Assembly (NCBI GenBank): GCA_963169455.1
Contig: CAUJDW010000144.1
Location: 1-53,630, forward strand
Origin: Bacteroidota bacterium
GTDB taxonomy: Bacteria; Bacteroidota; Bacteroidia; Chitinophagales; Saprospiraceae
Length of the DNA: 53,630 bases
Reading direction: 5' to 3'
The notes beneath the pieces were generated by a model. It searched no databases. It was given only the letters and a program-made list of their open reading frames with translations, and was not told the origin of the DNA. The position numbers and the translations under genes were made by a program. Positions 24,081-32,091 of the stretch are shown in pieces; position 1 is the first letter of the stretch, and every line of letters begins with the position of its first letter.

Positions 24081-25934
24081 TTAATGAGGAGACATTTTTC
24101 CGAGCAAGGCCTGGAAGCGGGGGTGTTTCCGCAGCCCGTTGAGGTTGCTGTCGTTGGCGTACCAACCCCATTGGGTGATGCCCTCTTCGTAGGCGTGTTC
24201 GAGGCAGGAGAGCGCTTCTTCGTTCATGCCGAGTATGGCGTAAACGCAGCCTGCGTTGTACAGCAGCATCGGGTCGGAAGGGTTGATGGAGAGGGCCCGT
24301 TCCAGCCATGCGAGGGCTTTTTCTTTTTCACCCAGGCTGGCCAGCCCGTTGGCCCCGAGGTAGAGGGCGCGCAGGTCGGTGGGGTCGAGCAGCAGGTTGC
24401 CTTCGGCTACTTCGAGGCCGCGGTGTTGTGCGGCGATGGCTTTTTCCCTTTTGCCCAGCCCGGCGTAAACCTGCCCGGCCAGCAGGAGCGACTGGTAGTC
24501 TTCGGGGCGCACGCGGTTGGCCTCTTCAAACCAGTAGGCCGCCTTTTCCAGCTTGCCCTGAGCGTAATAAAGGCGGGCGAAGAGATAGCGGGCCTCGAAC
24601 AGTTTGGGGTCCAGCTCCAGCGCCTGTTCGAAAGCCATTTCGGCTTCTTCGAACCTGTTTTCGAGAGACAGCGAATGGCCGTAGGCGACAAAGGCCTCCG
24701 CCAGCAGGGGGTCGAGCTCGATGGCCCGGCGGCTGGCCCGCCCGGCAGCCAGCAGGTATTCTTCTTTGTTGTCCACGTACATGTACAGGTAGGCGTAGCA
24801 GTTGGCCATGCCGCAATGGGCCAGGGCGTATGTGTCGTCCTGTTCGACGGCCTCCCGGAAAAGGCGCAGGGCGTTCTGAATGCTTTCGGGGCTGAACTGG
24901 TAGAAATACTGGCGCCCTTTCAGATAGCGGTCGTAAGCCTGCAGGTCGCTGGAATGGCGGCTTTTGATGTCGCGCACCCGTTTGGAGATGAGCTTGATCT
25001 TCAGAGCGGTGGCGATGTTCTGGGCAATTTCGTCCTGAACGGCAAACAGGCCTGACATCTCCCGCTCGAACTTGCCGGCCCAGAGGTTGTAGCCGGTTTC
25101 ACTGTCCACCAGTTCGGCCAAAACCCGGATCTGCCCGTTCGACTTATTCACGGAACCTGCCAGGATGGCCCTGGCGCCCAGCTGTTTGCCAATCTCCCGG
25201 ATGCTCAGCGGCTGCCCTTTGAGCGCAAAGGAAGCAGAACGGGCAACGACCCGCAGCCCCGGCACTTTGTTCAGGGCGATGATTATCTCTTCCGCCATGC
25301 CGTCGCCGAAATAGTCCTGTTCCGGGCTTCCACTCAGGTTGGTGAAGGGGAGCACCGCTACGGCCGGAGAAGGCGTCTCCGTCCGTGGGGGCGGGAAATT
25401 GGAAGGTATGCCGGGAATGGCCAGCTGGTACAAGCGCTCGGGCTGCTCGAAGCCGCGAAGCAGAAACTCTCCGAGGTCTTCAAAGGTGAGGCTCCCTTCG
25501 TTGAAGCTTACTTTCAGGCGCTGGATGGTGGCCTGCGACAGCAACACCTGGCCGCCATGGGCGGCGTTGCAGACGCGGGATGCGCGATGCACTTCCAGTC
25601 CGATATAACCGGCAGGGGTGGCCACTGCCTCGCCGGTGTGGATGCCGATGCGCACCTTCAGGCCGGCTTTCCTGGCCCAGGGCTGCGAATAAAACGCCCA
25701 CTGCGCCATCACTGCGCTGTGAACAGCCATGGCGGGGCTGGAAAAAACGGCAAAAAAGCCGTCGCCTGCCGTATCCACTTCCCTGCCATGCAGCTTTTCC
25801 AGCGAGTGGCGGATCGTCTGATGGTATTTTTCCAGCACATAGGGATAACCCTCGCCCAGCCGCTTGATGAGCTGGGTAGAATCTTCGATGTCGGCGAAGA
25901 AAAATGTGACGGACTCCTTGGGGAGCTGGTTCAT
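24081..25934 (-). CDS. Adenylate/guanylate cyclase-domain protein with TPR repeats
   Basis: A 617-residue signalling protein. The class III cyclase catalytic domain (about 1-165) has the two metal-binding aspartates in FFFADIEDST and TAGDGFFAVF, plus LKVRIGIHTGEA and EVHRASRVCNAAHGGQVLLS. A TolB/FlgO-like domain follows (about 195-325: AVAVLPFTNLSGSPEQDYFGDG, ILAGSVNKSNGQIRV). The C-terminal half is tetratricopeptide repeats (about 350-610) with signatures such as AFEQALELDPKLFEARY and LERALSINPSDPMLLYNAG. The residue usually Lys for adenine choice is Asp (EVDTAGD), so the nucleotide made, if any, is unclear. The start at 25934 is chosen because QLPKESVTFFFADIEDS is a normal family beginning; an ATG at 25994 is possible. 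It faces the tryptophanase gene across a short divergent region. Confidence 0.85.
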   Translation of the reverse strand: MNQLPKESVTFFFADIEDSTQLIKRLGEGYPYVLEKYHQTIRHSLEKLHGREVDTAGDGFFAVFSSPAMAVHSAVMAQWAFYSQPWARKAGLKVRIGIHTGEAVATPAGYIGLEVHRASRVCNAAHGGQVLLSQATIQRLKVSFNEGSLTFEDLGEFLLRGFEQPERLYQLAIPGIPSNFPPPRTETPSPAVAVLPFTNLSGSPEQDYFGDGMAEEIIIALNKVPGLRVVARSASFALKGQPLSIREIGKQLGARAILAGSVNKSNGQIRVLAELVDSETGYNLWAGKFEREMSGLFAVQDEIAQNIATALKIKLISKRVRDIKSRHSSDLQAYDRYLKGRQYFYQFSPESIQNALRLFREAVEQDDTYALAHCGMANCYAYLYMYVDNKEEYLLAAGRASRRAIELDPLLAEAFVAYGHSLSLENRFEEAEMAFEQALELDPKLFEARYLFARLYYAQGKLEKAAYWFEEANRVRPEDYQSLLLAGQVYAGLGKREKAIAAQHRGLEVAEGNLLLDPTDLRALYLGANGLASLGEKEKALAWLERALSINPSDPMLLYNAGCVYAILGMNEEALSCLEHAYEEGITQWGWYANDSNLNGLRKHPRFQALLGKMSPH

Positions 25935-26063
25935 GGCTTGCTGTTCCGATATTCCAAAAATAACTGGAATTCCCGAAGGGGTGACAAATTTCATCGGAAA
26001 ACGCCCGGGCCTTCTATATTTTGCCGCCCAATCCTTTATTTTCATCCTAACCAAATTGAACTG

Positions 26064-27461
26064 ATGCACCAGAAAATCACGATCGAACCCTTCCGCATCA
26101 AAGTAGTAGAACAAATCAGGCTGGCGTCGGATGACGAACGCCGGGAATTTTTGAAAAAAGCGCATTACAACCTCTTCCTGCTGCATTCCGATGAGGTGAT
26201 CATCGACCTGCTGACCGACAGCGGCACCTCGGCCATGAGCGCCGAACAATGGGGCGGCATCATGCGGGGCGACGAGAGCTACGCCGGGGCGCGAAGCTGG
26301 TTGCGCATGGAAGCGGAGATCAGGAGCCTCACAGGCTGCCCTTATATTCTGCCTACCCACCAGGGCCGGGCGGCCGAACACCTGCTCTACTCCCGCATCG
26401 GCGGCCCGGGCAAAGTGTTCATCAGCAACACCCATTTCGACACCACCCGCGCCAACATCGAGTTCTCAGGAGCCACCGCGCTGGACATCCCCCTCGAAGC
26501 CGCGCACCATCCGGAGGAATACCACCCTTTCAAAGGCAATCTCGATACCAGTAAACTGGAGGAACTCATCCGGCTGCACGGAGCCGGCAATATCGGGGCC
26601 GTCATTCTTACCGTCACCAACAATACCGGCGGCGGGCAGCCGGTTAGCATGGCCAACACGCGCGCCGTATCGGAAATCTGCAAAGCGCATGGCATCCGCT
26701 TTATACTCGACGCCTGCCGGATCGCCGAAAACGCCTACTTCATCCGGGAGCGGGAAGCTGGCTACGGGGAGAAGAGCTACCGCGAGATCGCTCAGGAGAT
26801 GTTCGCCCTGGCCGACGGCTGCATCATGAGCGCGAAAAAGGACGGGCTGGTCAATATGGGCGGTTTCCTTGCCCTCAACGACCACGAGCTGGCGGTGCAG
26901 TGCCGCACGGTGCTCATCATTACCGAAGGTTACGCCACTTACGGCGGGCTGTCGGGCCGCGATATGGAGGCCATCGCCATCGGGCTGCGGGAGGTTTTTG
27001 AACCGGATTACCTGGAATACCGCATCAAGAGCACCGCCTACCTGGGGAAGCACCTGCGCGACATCGGCGTGCCCATCATCTGGCCTCCGGGCGGCCACGC
27101 CATCTACATCGACGCCAAGGCATTTTATCCCCATATCCCCGCGGAAGAATTCCCCGGACAGGCGCTGGCCTGTGAGCTATACCTCAAAGCGGGCATCCGA
27201 AGCTGTGAAATCGGTTCGGTTATGTTCGGAAAATACGATGAGCAGGGCCGCCTCATCCCCGCCCAGATGGAGCTGGTGCGCCTGGCCATCCCGCGCCGCG
27301 TTTACACCCAAAGCCATATCGACTACGTGGTGGAAACCTTCCGCGAACTGGAACAGGAACGCGAACGGGCCCACGGCTACCGGATCACCTACGAGCCGCC
27401 TTTCCTGCGGCATTTTACCGCGCGGTTCGAGCCGGTGGGAGAGGAAGGCCGTAAGGGCTAA
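26064..27461 (+). CDS. tnaA: Tryptophanase (tryptophan indole-lyase)
   Basis: A 465-residue PLP enzyme of the tryptophanase/tyrosine phenol-lyase family, which splits tryptophan into indole, pyruvate and ammonia. PLP-binding Lys lies in IMSAKKDGLVNMGGFL. Other family segments are ILPTHQGRAAEHLL, TNNTGGGQPVSMAN and the C-terminal YEPPFLRHFTARF. At the position that separates the two activities, tyrosine phenol-lyases have Arg (S-M-E-R-G) and tryptophanases a hydrophobic residue (A-V-E-I-G-S); this protein has SCEIGS, which supports tryptophanase. The YGGLSGRDMEA segment is, however, more like the phenol-lyase. No tryptophan permease is adjacent. The last codons lie inside a repeated intergenic motif. 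The ATG at 26064 is chosen because the longer upstream frame overlaps the divergent cyclase gene. Confidence 0.88.
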   Translation: MHQKITIEPFRIKVVEQIRLASDDERREFLKKAHYNLFLLHSDEVIIDLLTDSGTSAMSAEQWGGIMRGDESYAGARSWLRMEAEIRSLTGCPYILPTHQGRAAEHLLYSRIGGPGKVFISNTHFDTTRANIEFSGATALDIPLEAAHHPEEYHPFKGNLDTSKLEELIRLHGAGNIGAVILTVTNNTGGGQPVSMANTRAVSEICKAHGIRFILDACRIAENAYFIREREAGYGEKSYREIAQEMFALADGCIMSAKKDGLVNMGGFLALNDHELAVQCRTVLIITEGYATYGGLSGRDMEAIAIGLREVFEPDYLEYRIKSTAYLGKHLRDIGVPIIWPPGGHAIYIDAKAFYPHIPAEEFPGQALACELYLKAGIRSCEIGSVMFGKYDEQGRLIPAQMELVRLAIPRRVYTQSHIDYVVETFRELEQERERAHGYRITYEPPFLRHFTARFEPVGEEGRKG

Positions 27462-27515
27462 AGGTCGTAAGGTCTAAAGGTCAAGGAACTCATAGCCTTC
27501 CGGCCTAACGACCTT
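27447..27515. repeat. Tandem AAGGTC-type repeats forming a long hairpin at the tnaA 3' end
   Basis: GGCCGTAAGGGCTAAA (27447-27462) and GGTCGTAAGGTCTAAA (27463-27478) are adjacent direct copies (14 of 16 identical). The segment at 27461-27480 pairs with the reverse complement at 27496-27515 at 16 of 20 positions. The first copy encodes the last residues and stop of tnaA. It may work as a terminator or be a REP-like dispersed repeat. Confidence 0.55.
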
Positions 27516-27586
27516 CCAACCTTCTGACCTCATGACTTCATTCCCCGGAAAAACCCTACCTTCATCCCTGGAAAACCGAAAGCATT

Positions 27587-28624
27587 ATGACCCTCGAACT
27601 GCACCAACTCATCATCCACGAGCTGGAAAAGGAGCCCGACTCGGGCGAAGCCCGGCTGTTCCTGACAGATGCTGCCGTGCCGGCTTCCGAACGGGCGGAG
27701 CAGCTGGTGGAAAAGCTCAACCATACTTTTGTCCAGAAAGAGGAGGTACTGAGCGGCTATCTGAGCCCGCCGGAGGACGCCCTTTTCCCTGGCTATTTCC
27801 AGCATTTACTCGATGACCGGATTTCCCCAGAAGCTTTCTTGGCTTTCTCCCGGGAAACGATGAATGCGCTGCAACTGGCCCTGCAGGGCGTGGTGGGCGC
27901 CAAAGGGGGCTACCTGGTGTATGCCGACTACTCCGAATTCGATCAGCGTATGCTGGGGATTTTTCTGGTGCGGGACACCGAAGGTGTCGTTTTTCGGAAA
28001 AATGAAGCCGATGGCGTTTTCGAACTCAACACCATCACCTACCTCAACACCGACAAACTGGCCATGGCCTGCCGCATCCGGATCGGCCGCTACGACGGCG
28101 GCCAGGGGCGCTGCGTGGAACTGATCAAACACGCCAAAAGCCAGAAGGAAATTTCGGAATACTTCATCCACTGGATCGGGCTGGACCGGCCCGAGAGCAG
28201 CCGTGAAATGACCGCCACTTTCCTGCAGATGGCCAGCGAACTGCCCCTGCCGGCAGAAGCAGAAACGGGCCGCCCCATGGAAGAGAGCCGCTTTCGCGAA
28301 AAGGTGCTGCAGTTCGCCATGAACAGCCCGCAGAAAACGATCCATGTAGGGCATTTTGAAAAGGAGTTTTACGGAGAGGCAAAACCCGTACAGCAATACC
28401 TCGAAGACAATGGCCTGGCTCTCGATGAGGAATTCCGCTTCGACCGCAAAGCGCTGCGGGAGTTCTACAACTACAAAGTATCCTCCGAGAAGATATACCT
28501 CTATTTCAACCGCGGCCACCTCAAGTCGGGCCTGATCGTGGTGGACGGCGACAGCGTGACCATCCACAGCCCGGACCTGGCGGAGCAGATCATGGACATC
28601 ATCGGGGATAATAACCGGGTTTGA
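27587..28624 (+). CDS. Nucleoid-associated protein (NdpA/YejK family)
   Basis: A 345-residue protein of the 37-kDa nucleoid-associated family (NA37). Diagnostic segments are VGAKGGYLVYADYSEFDQRMLGIFLVRD, NTITYLNTDKLAMACRIRI and the acidic/aromatic centre ISEYFIHWIGLDRPESS. The C-terminal half is rich in charged residues and ends in LIVVDGDSVTIHSPDL. YejK-type proteins bind nucleoid DNA or topoisomerase in the cytoplasm. In Bacteroidota such genes are often in defence or conjugative islands or alone; here it is flanked by tnaA and an unrelated lipoprotein, so no specific role can be assigned. Confidence 0.82.
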   Translation: MTLELHQLIIHELEKEPDSGEARLFLTDAAVPASERAEQLVEKLNHTFVQKEEVLSGYLSPPEDALFPGYFQHLLDDRISPEAFLAFSRETMNALQLALQGVVGAKGGYLVYADYSEFDQRMLGIFLVRDTEGVVFRKNEADGVFELNTITYLNTDKLAMACRIRIGRYDGGQGRCVELIKHAKSQKEISEYFIHWIGLDRPESSREMTATFLQMASELPLPAEAETGRPMEESRFREKVLQFAMNSPQKTIHVGHFEKEFYGEAKPVQQYLEDNGLALDEEFRFDRKALREFYNYKVSSEKIYLYFNRGHLKSGLIVVDGDSVTIHSPDLAEQIMDIIGDNNRV

Positions 28625-28629
28625 CTTAC

Positions 28630-29496
28630 TCAGTAGCGGCAATCCGCCGCCCGGTGTTTCACATAATAGCTTTTGAAGTTCTTCGCCTTCGGGTCCATGC
28701 ATCCTTCCAGCTTGAGCAGTTCTACGTTTTGGAACTCCACGGGGTGGCTTTCGCTTTGCAGGGAGATCGTTCCACCCGTTAGCATCGCCCCATCCGGTTT
28801 GGCGGCCGGGTCGAAACCATTGACAACGCCGCCTCCGATCCGGGGTTTGGAATAGCTCAGCACCAGCTCTCCGTTCACGAAATGCTGGATGAGCGAATCT
28901 CCAAGCGCCAGCACTTCCACCGTTACCCATTGATCGCCCTCATAGGTTTTGGAGCTGGAGTTCACGCAATGGCCGGTGAATAACTGCCCGTTCATCTCCA
29001 CATGGGTGCCGGGCGTACAGAGGTTGGCCGTCGGGCGCTCGCCTTCGCCCGTGCCGCCCAGAAGCTGAACTTCGATGGAAATGGGGAAATCCTGATCCAG
29101 GCCCATCGATTCGGCGCTTTGGCCGTGGATCATGAGGCCGCTGTTGCGCAGGGCCCAGTCGGCGCCGCCGGGCGCCTGTTCGCCGGTAAAGCGGTAGGTA
29201 GCGCGAAGGCGGTAATAGGAAAAAGTCCGTTCGTAGAAGAGGTGCCCGAATTGGTTGTCGAAAGCGGTGTAGCCGTCGTAGGATGCTTTGAGGATGCCGT
29301 TTTCCACCCGGAAGGTGTTGGCGAAGTTTTCGCCCAGAGCATGCCCTTTGATCTTGGGCGTCCAGCCGTCCAGGTTTTTGCCGTTGAAGAGCGGTTGCCA
29401 TTCTTCCTTACTGGCCTGCGAGGGCAGCTTGCTGGTATGGCAGCCGGAGAAAAGTGCAAAAAACAGGAGAAGGGAAAAAAACAGTTTGTTTTTCAT
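28630..29496 (-). CDS. DUF1080 (3-keto-disaccharide hydrolase-like) lipoprotein
   Basis: A 288-residue exported lipoprotein. The signal peptide ends in a lipobox (LFFALFSGC, lipid Cys about residue 19). The DUF1080 domain (about 32-265) begins with WQPLFNGKNLDGWTPKIKGHALG, a very typical opening, followed by YRLRATYRFTGEQAPGG, NSGLMIHGQS and WVTVEVLALGDSLIQHFVNGELVL. Related proteins bind or hydrolyse glycans, including 3-ketoglucosides; the substrate here is unknown. It lies 7 bp after the OmpA-family gene, so the two are probably co-transcribed and both sit in the envelope. A C-terminal Cys pair may form a disulfide. Confidence 0.88.
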   Translation of the reverse strand: MKNKLFFSLLLFFALFSGCHTSKLPSQASKEEWQPLFNGKNLDGWTPKIKGHALGENFANTFRVENGILKASYDGYTAFDNQFGHLFYERTFSYYRLRATYRFTGEQAPGGADWALRNSGLMIHGQSAESMGLDQDFPISIEVQLLGGTGEGERPTANLCTPGTHVEMNGQLFTGHCVNSSSKTYEGDQWVTVEVLALGDSLIQHFVNGELVLSYSKPRIGGGVVNGFDPAAKPDGAMLTGGTISLQSESHPVEFQNVELLKLEGCMDPKAKNFKSYYVKHRAADCRY

Positions 29497-29503
29497 TAGA
29501 ACT

Positions 29504-30607
29504 TTAATTACTGATCACCCGGAATTCCGTCCGCCGGTTCTTGGCATGTTCTTCTTCCGAACAAGGCGTCCCGTCGATACAGGTGTTCACCGGCTGCGAT
29601 TCGCCGAAGCCCCTGGCCACGAGTCGGCGGCGTTCGATCCCTTTGGAAGCCAGGTAGTCCACAACCGATTGGGCGCGGCGCTGCGAGAGGTCCAGGTTGT
29701 ACTCGTCGGTGGCCCGCGAGTCGGTATGTGAGCTGATCTCCACGCTGATCAGCGGCTTGGCTTTCATCAGTTTGAATATCTTTTCCTCGACCACGCGCTT
29801 GGAGTCTTCGGTAAGCCGGGCGCTGTTGAATTCGTAATAGATGGGCAGCACGTTGTAGTCGGCCAGCTCGCATTCGATCTCTTCCCAAACCGTGAGCCCC
29901 CCCTTTTCCTTCAGCCGGCGCACGGTTTCGGTGCGGTAAACGGCGGGCACTTCGATTTCCTTTACGGTGGCGTCCTGAACCAGCACCCGGCGGGTATAGG
30001 TTTCATAAACGGGCGGGATTTCGATGGTGTCCACCCGGGCTTCACTCGTTATCACCTGTTTGGTAATGCTGATGGTGCGGCCTTTTTCCTGCCGGGTTTC
30101 GACGGTGGCGTCGCGCAGCAGAGTATCTACGATGACCGATTTTTTCTCGGCGGGATATTTCACATAACAGAGCACCATGCAATCGCGCAGGTCGGGCGAT
30201 TTGCAGTTTTCGGTAGAAACCTGGTACTCGTAACGGGCATAAGCCGGGCGGACTTCCACCTCGGCAGTGGATACTGCAAACTGGGCTTCCTTCACCTCCA
30301 GTTCGCTGTATGGCTCCTCGATGAGGAACTCTTCCACCACGGTTTTGTACTGGGCGGGAACATAAACGAACTTTTTCGTGCCGGGCTTGGCCAGCACCTC
30401 CACCTCTTCGTCCTTATACACGGCCGGAACAGCTACCAGTTTTTTGTGAGCTGGTTTTTCCAGCACCTTTACCTCTTCATCTTCCCAGACATCAGGAGTC
30501 ACGCAACGCACGTAACATTTGCCTTCCTCCGGGTTTTCCGGCAGCCCCTGGGCAAACAAGGCCGGGCCGAGCAAACCAAAAAACAAGCTGTACATTAGGG
30601 TTCTCAT
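29504..30607 (-). CDS. OmpA-family outer-membrane protein with repeated VPAVY motifs
   Basis: A 367-residue exported protein: signal peptide (MRTLMYSLFFGLLGPALFAQG), a long beta-rich middle region, and a C-terminal OmpA peptidoglycan-binding domain (about 260-365) with VEISSHTDSRATDEYNLDLS and QRRAQSVVDYLASKGI. The middle region has at least four copies of a short motif (V/I)-P-(A/P)-(V/Q)-Y, each near acidic, EV-rich strands, for example VAVPAVYKDEEVEVLAKP and IEVPAVYRTETV. This implies internal repeats of about 25-45 residues and not a classical eight-strand barrel. The start at 30607 is chosen because it begins the signal peptide. It probably anchors an envelope structure to peptidoglycan. 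Confidence 0.85.
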   Translation of the reverse strand: MRTLMYSLFFGLLGPALFAQGLPENPEEGKCYVRCVTPDVWEDEEVKVLEKPAHKKLVAVPAVYKDEEVEVLAKPGTKKFVYVPAQYKTVVEEFLIEEPYSELEVKEAQFAVSTAEVEVRPAYARYEYQVSTENCKSPDLRDCMVLCYVKYPAEKKSVIVDTLLRDATVETRQEKGRTISITKQVITSEARVDTIEIPPVYETYTRRVLVQDATVKEIEVPAVYRTETVRRLKEKGGLTVWEEIECELADYNVLPIYYEFNSARLTEDSKRVVEEKIFKLMKAKPLISVEISSHTDSRATDEYNLDLSQRRAQSVVDYLASKGIERRRLVARGFGESQPVNTCIDGTPCSEEEHAKNRRTEFRVISN

Positions 30608-30732
30608 AGTGATCGTTTTAGGTAGTTTCTGCAATTGGACAGATTTATTGGAAAATGGAAATTCTTCCCGGAATGCCGTTAAAATTCCCGTTCTTTCAGA
30701 TGAGGAGTGATATGTTTCAAGGATTTCGGCTT

Positions 30733-30757
30733 GGGAAAATTAAAAAATTATCCTAAT
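30733..30757 (+). repeat. 25-bp repeated A/T-rich element, copy 1
   Basis: GGGAAAATTAAAAAATTATCC continues with TAAT and is identical at 22 of 25 positions to a copy at 31353-31377. Copy 1 lies just 6 bp before the thioredoxin-like gene's ATG, within the expected ribosome-binding region. It could be a shared untranslated-region or regulatory sequence. Confidence 0.45.
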
Positions 30758-30763
30758 AATATT

Positions 30764-31294
30764 ATGTGCTTCAAAAGGATTGTCCATAAATGTTTTTTGG
30801 CTACGGCCGGGCTATGCCTGTTGCTCTCCTCCTGTGGCGCAGGGCAGCAATTGCCACCCAGGGCGGAGGAGGCTTCCGGTTTTCAGCTGGATGAACGCCT
30901 GGAGCGCATTCGCATGAAGAGCATGGAAGGGGAGCCTTTTACGCTGGGAGCCTATGCCGGGCGCCCCGTCTTTCTCAATTTCTGGGCCAGTTGGTGCGCG
31001 CCATGCATCAGTGAAATGGGTTCTGTCGCCGAGATATTCAGCCAATATGGCGCGGATATAACTTTCCTGGCTGTCAGTACGGACGATCTTTCCACCATTC
31101 GGCAGTTTAAGGAAAAACACGGCTTTCCTTTCCCTTTCGCCCAACTGGAAGGCGATTATATCGACGCCTTTATAATTAAACTTCCAACTACCCTGCTCAT
31201 CAGCCGGGACGGGCGCCTGATGTTTGAAGAAGAGGGGTTTCGGGTATGGACTACCGATGCCTTGAGGCGGAAGGTGGAGGCATTGATCAAATAA
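30764..31294 (+). CDS. TlpA/ResA-type thioredoxin-like lipoprotein
   Basis: A 176-residue envelope thioredoxin. The lipoprotein signal ends LCLLLSSCGAG (lipid Cys about residue 24). The TlpA-like redoxin domain (about 50-170) has the catalytic motif NFWASWCAPCISEM and cis-Pro region KLPTTLLISRDG. It would reduce or isomerise periplasmic disulfides, or help cytochrome c maturation. The start at 30764 precedes the signal peptide directly; the longer upstream frame has no signal-like start. It diverges from the OmpA gene and carries a 25-bp element that also precedes the next gene, so shared regulation is possible. Confidence 0.88.
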   Translation: MCFKRIVHKCFLATAGLCLLLSSCGAGQQLPPRAEEASGFQLDERLERIRMKSMEGEPFTLGAYAGRPVFLNFWASWCAPCISEMGSVAEIFSQYGADITFLAVSTDDLSTIRQFKEKHGFPFPFAQLEGDYIDAFIIKLPTTLLISRDGRLMFEEEGFRVWTTDALRRKVEALIK

Positions 31295-31352
31295 GTGTTT
31301 ACAATGCTGCAGCCAGAAAATGCCGGGCGGGCGCGAAACAGTTTTTCATACC

Positions 31353-31377
31353 GGGCAATTTAAAAAAATATCCTAAT
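31353..31377 (+). repeat. 25-bp repeated A/T-rich element, copy 2
   Basis: GGGCAATTTAAAAAAATATCC continues with TAAT and repeats the element at 30733-30757 (22 of 25 identical). It lies 45 bp before the metallophosphoesterase start and after the end of the thioredoxin-like gene. Confidence 0.45.
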
Positions 31378-31421
31378 TTGGTTGATGGCGAGGCCCACGC
31401 TCCGTATAAACAAACGCTTTT

Positions 31422-32039
31422 ATGAAAATCGTCTTTCTCTCCGATACTCATGCTCAGCACCGCAAAGCGGACATTCCCGATGGCGATATATTCCTCCACG
31501 GCGGCGACGTAACCAGCGGCAGGGAAGATCAAATGCTCGATTTCCTGGATTGGTTCCTGGCCCTTCCCCACCCGTATAAGGTTTTCATCGGCGGCAATAT
31601 GGACCGCATGCTGGAAACAGAGCCGGAAAAGTACCGGGCCATGCTGCCGGCCGGGGCCTGGTACCTGGAAAATGAAGGCCTGGAAATTGAAGGGCTGAAA
31701 ATATGGGGCTCTCCCATGATCCCCAATTTCGTCGGGGCCTTCAACCGAAGCCGCGGCGCCGAACTGGACGCCTACTGGGCGCAGATTCCCGAAGGCCTCG
31801 ATATTCTGCTGACCCATACGCCTCCCGCCGGCATCCTGGACCGCACTTCGCTCGGGCTGTCCGTCGGCTGCGCCGGCCTGCGGGCCCGGGTTGAAAGGGT
31901 GAAACCCCGATTCCACCTCTTCGGCCACATCCACGAGGCCTATGGCCGCAAAGAGGTAGGAAGCACCTCCTTTATCAATGGCAGCTTTGTCCGGGGCAGG
32001 TTCCGCAACCCCAACCAGGCTATCGTGCTGGAGGTATAG
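31422..32039 (+). CDS. Calcineurin-like metallophosphoesterase with altered GNHD motif
   Basis: A 205-residue single-domain metallophosphatase. Metal-binding motifs are FLSDTHAQH (D-x-H), FLHGGDVTSG (G-D), LLTHTPP and FGHIHEAYGR (G-H-x-H). The motif normally GNH(D/E) reads IGGNMDRML, so the catalytic proton-donor His is replaced by Met, while the metal-bridging Asn is kept. It is otherwise like the small MPPED/UPF0046-type family, which hydrolyses phosphodiesters such as cyclic nucleotides. The substitution suggests reduced activity or a different mechanism. It is followed by a convergent endonuclease gene. No signal peptide is present. Confidence 0.85.
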   Translation: MKIVFLSDTHAQHRKADIPDGDIFLHGGDVTSGREDQMLDFLDWFLALPHPYKVFIGGNMDRMLETEPEKYRAMLPAGAWYLENEGLEIEGLKIWGSPMIPNFVGAFNRSRGAELDAYWAQIPEGLDILLTHTPPAGILDRTSLGLSVGCAGLRARVERVKPRFHLFGHIHEAYGRKEVGSTSFINGSFVRGRFRNPNQAIVLEV

Positions 32040-32091
32040 CAGGGGCATTGTCTCCTGGTTCCGCTGTGAGGCTGCTCCGGAAAATCAGGGG

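Noticed and set aside
25951-25970. ATTCCA-N8-TGGAAT inverted repeat in the cyclase/tnaA divergent region
   Set aside because: Short arms and no further support; could be an operator but too weak to list as one.
30635-30650. TTGGACAGATTTATTG, similar (15 of 16) to part of the inverted-repeat arm at 51826-51841
   Set aside because: One such match in 53 kb is expected by chance; the rest of the arm is not present.
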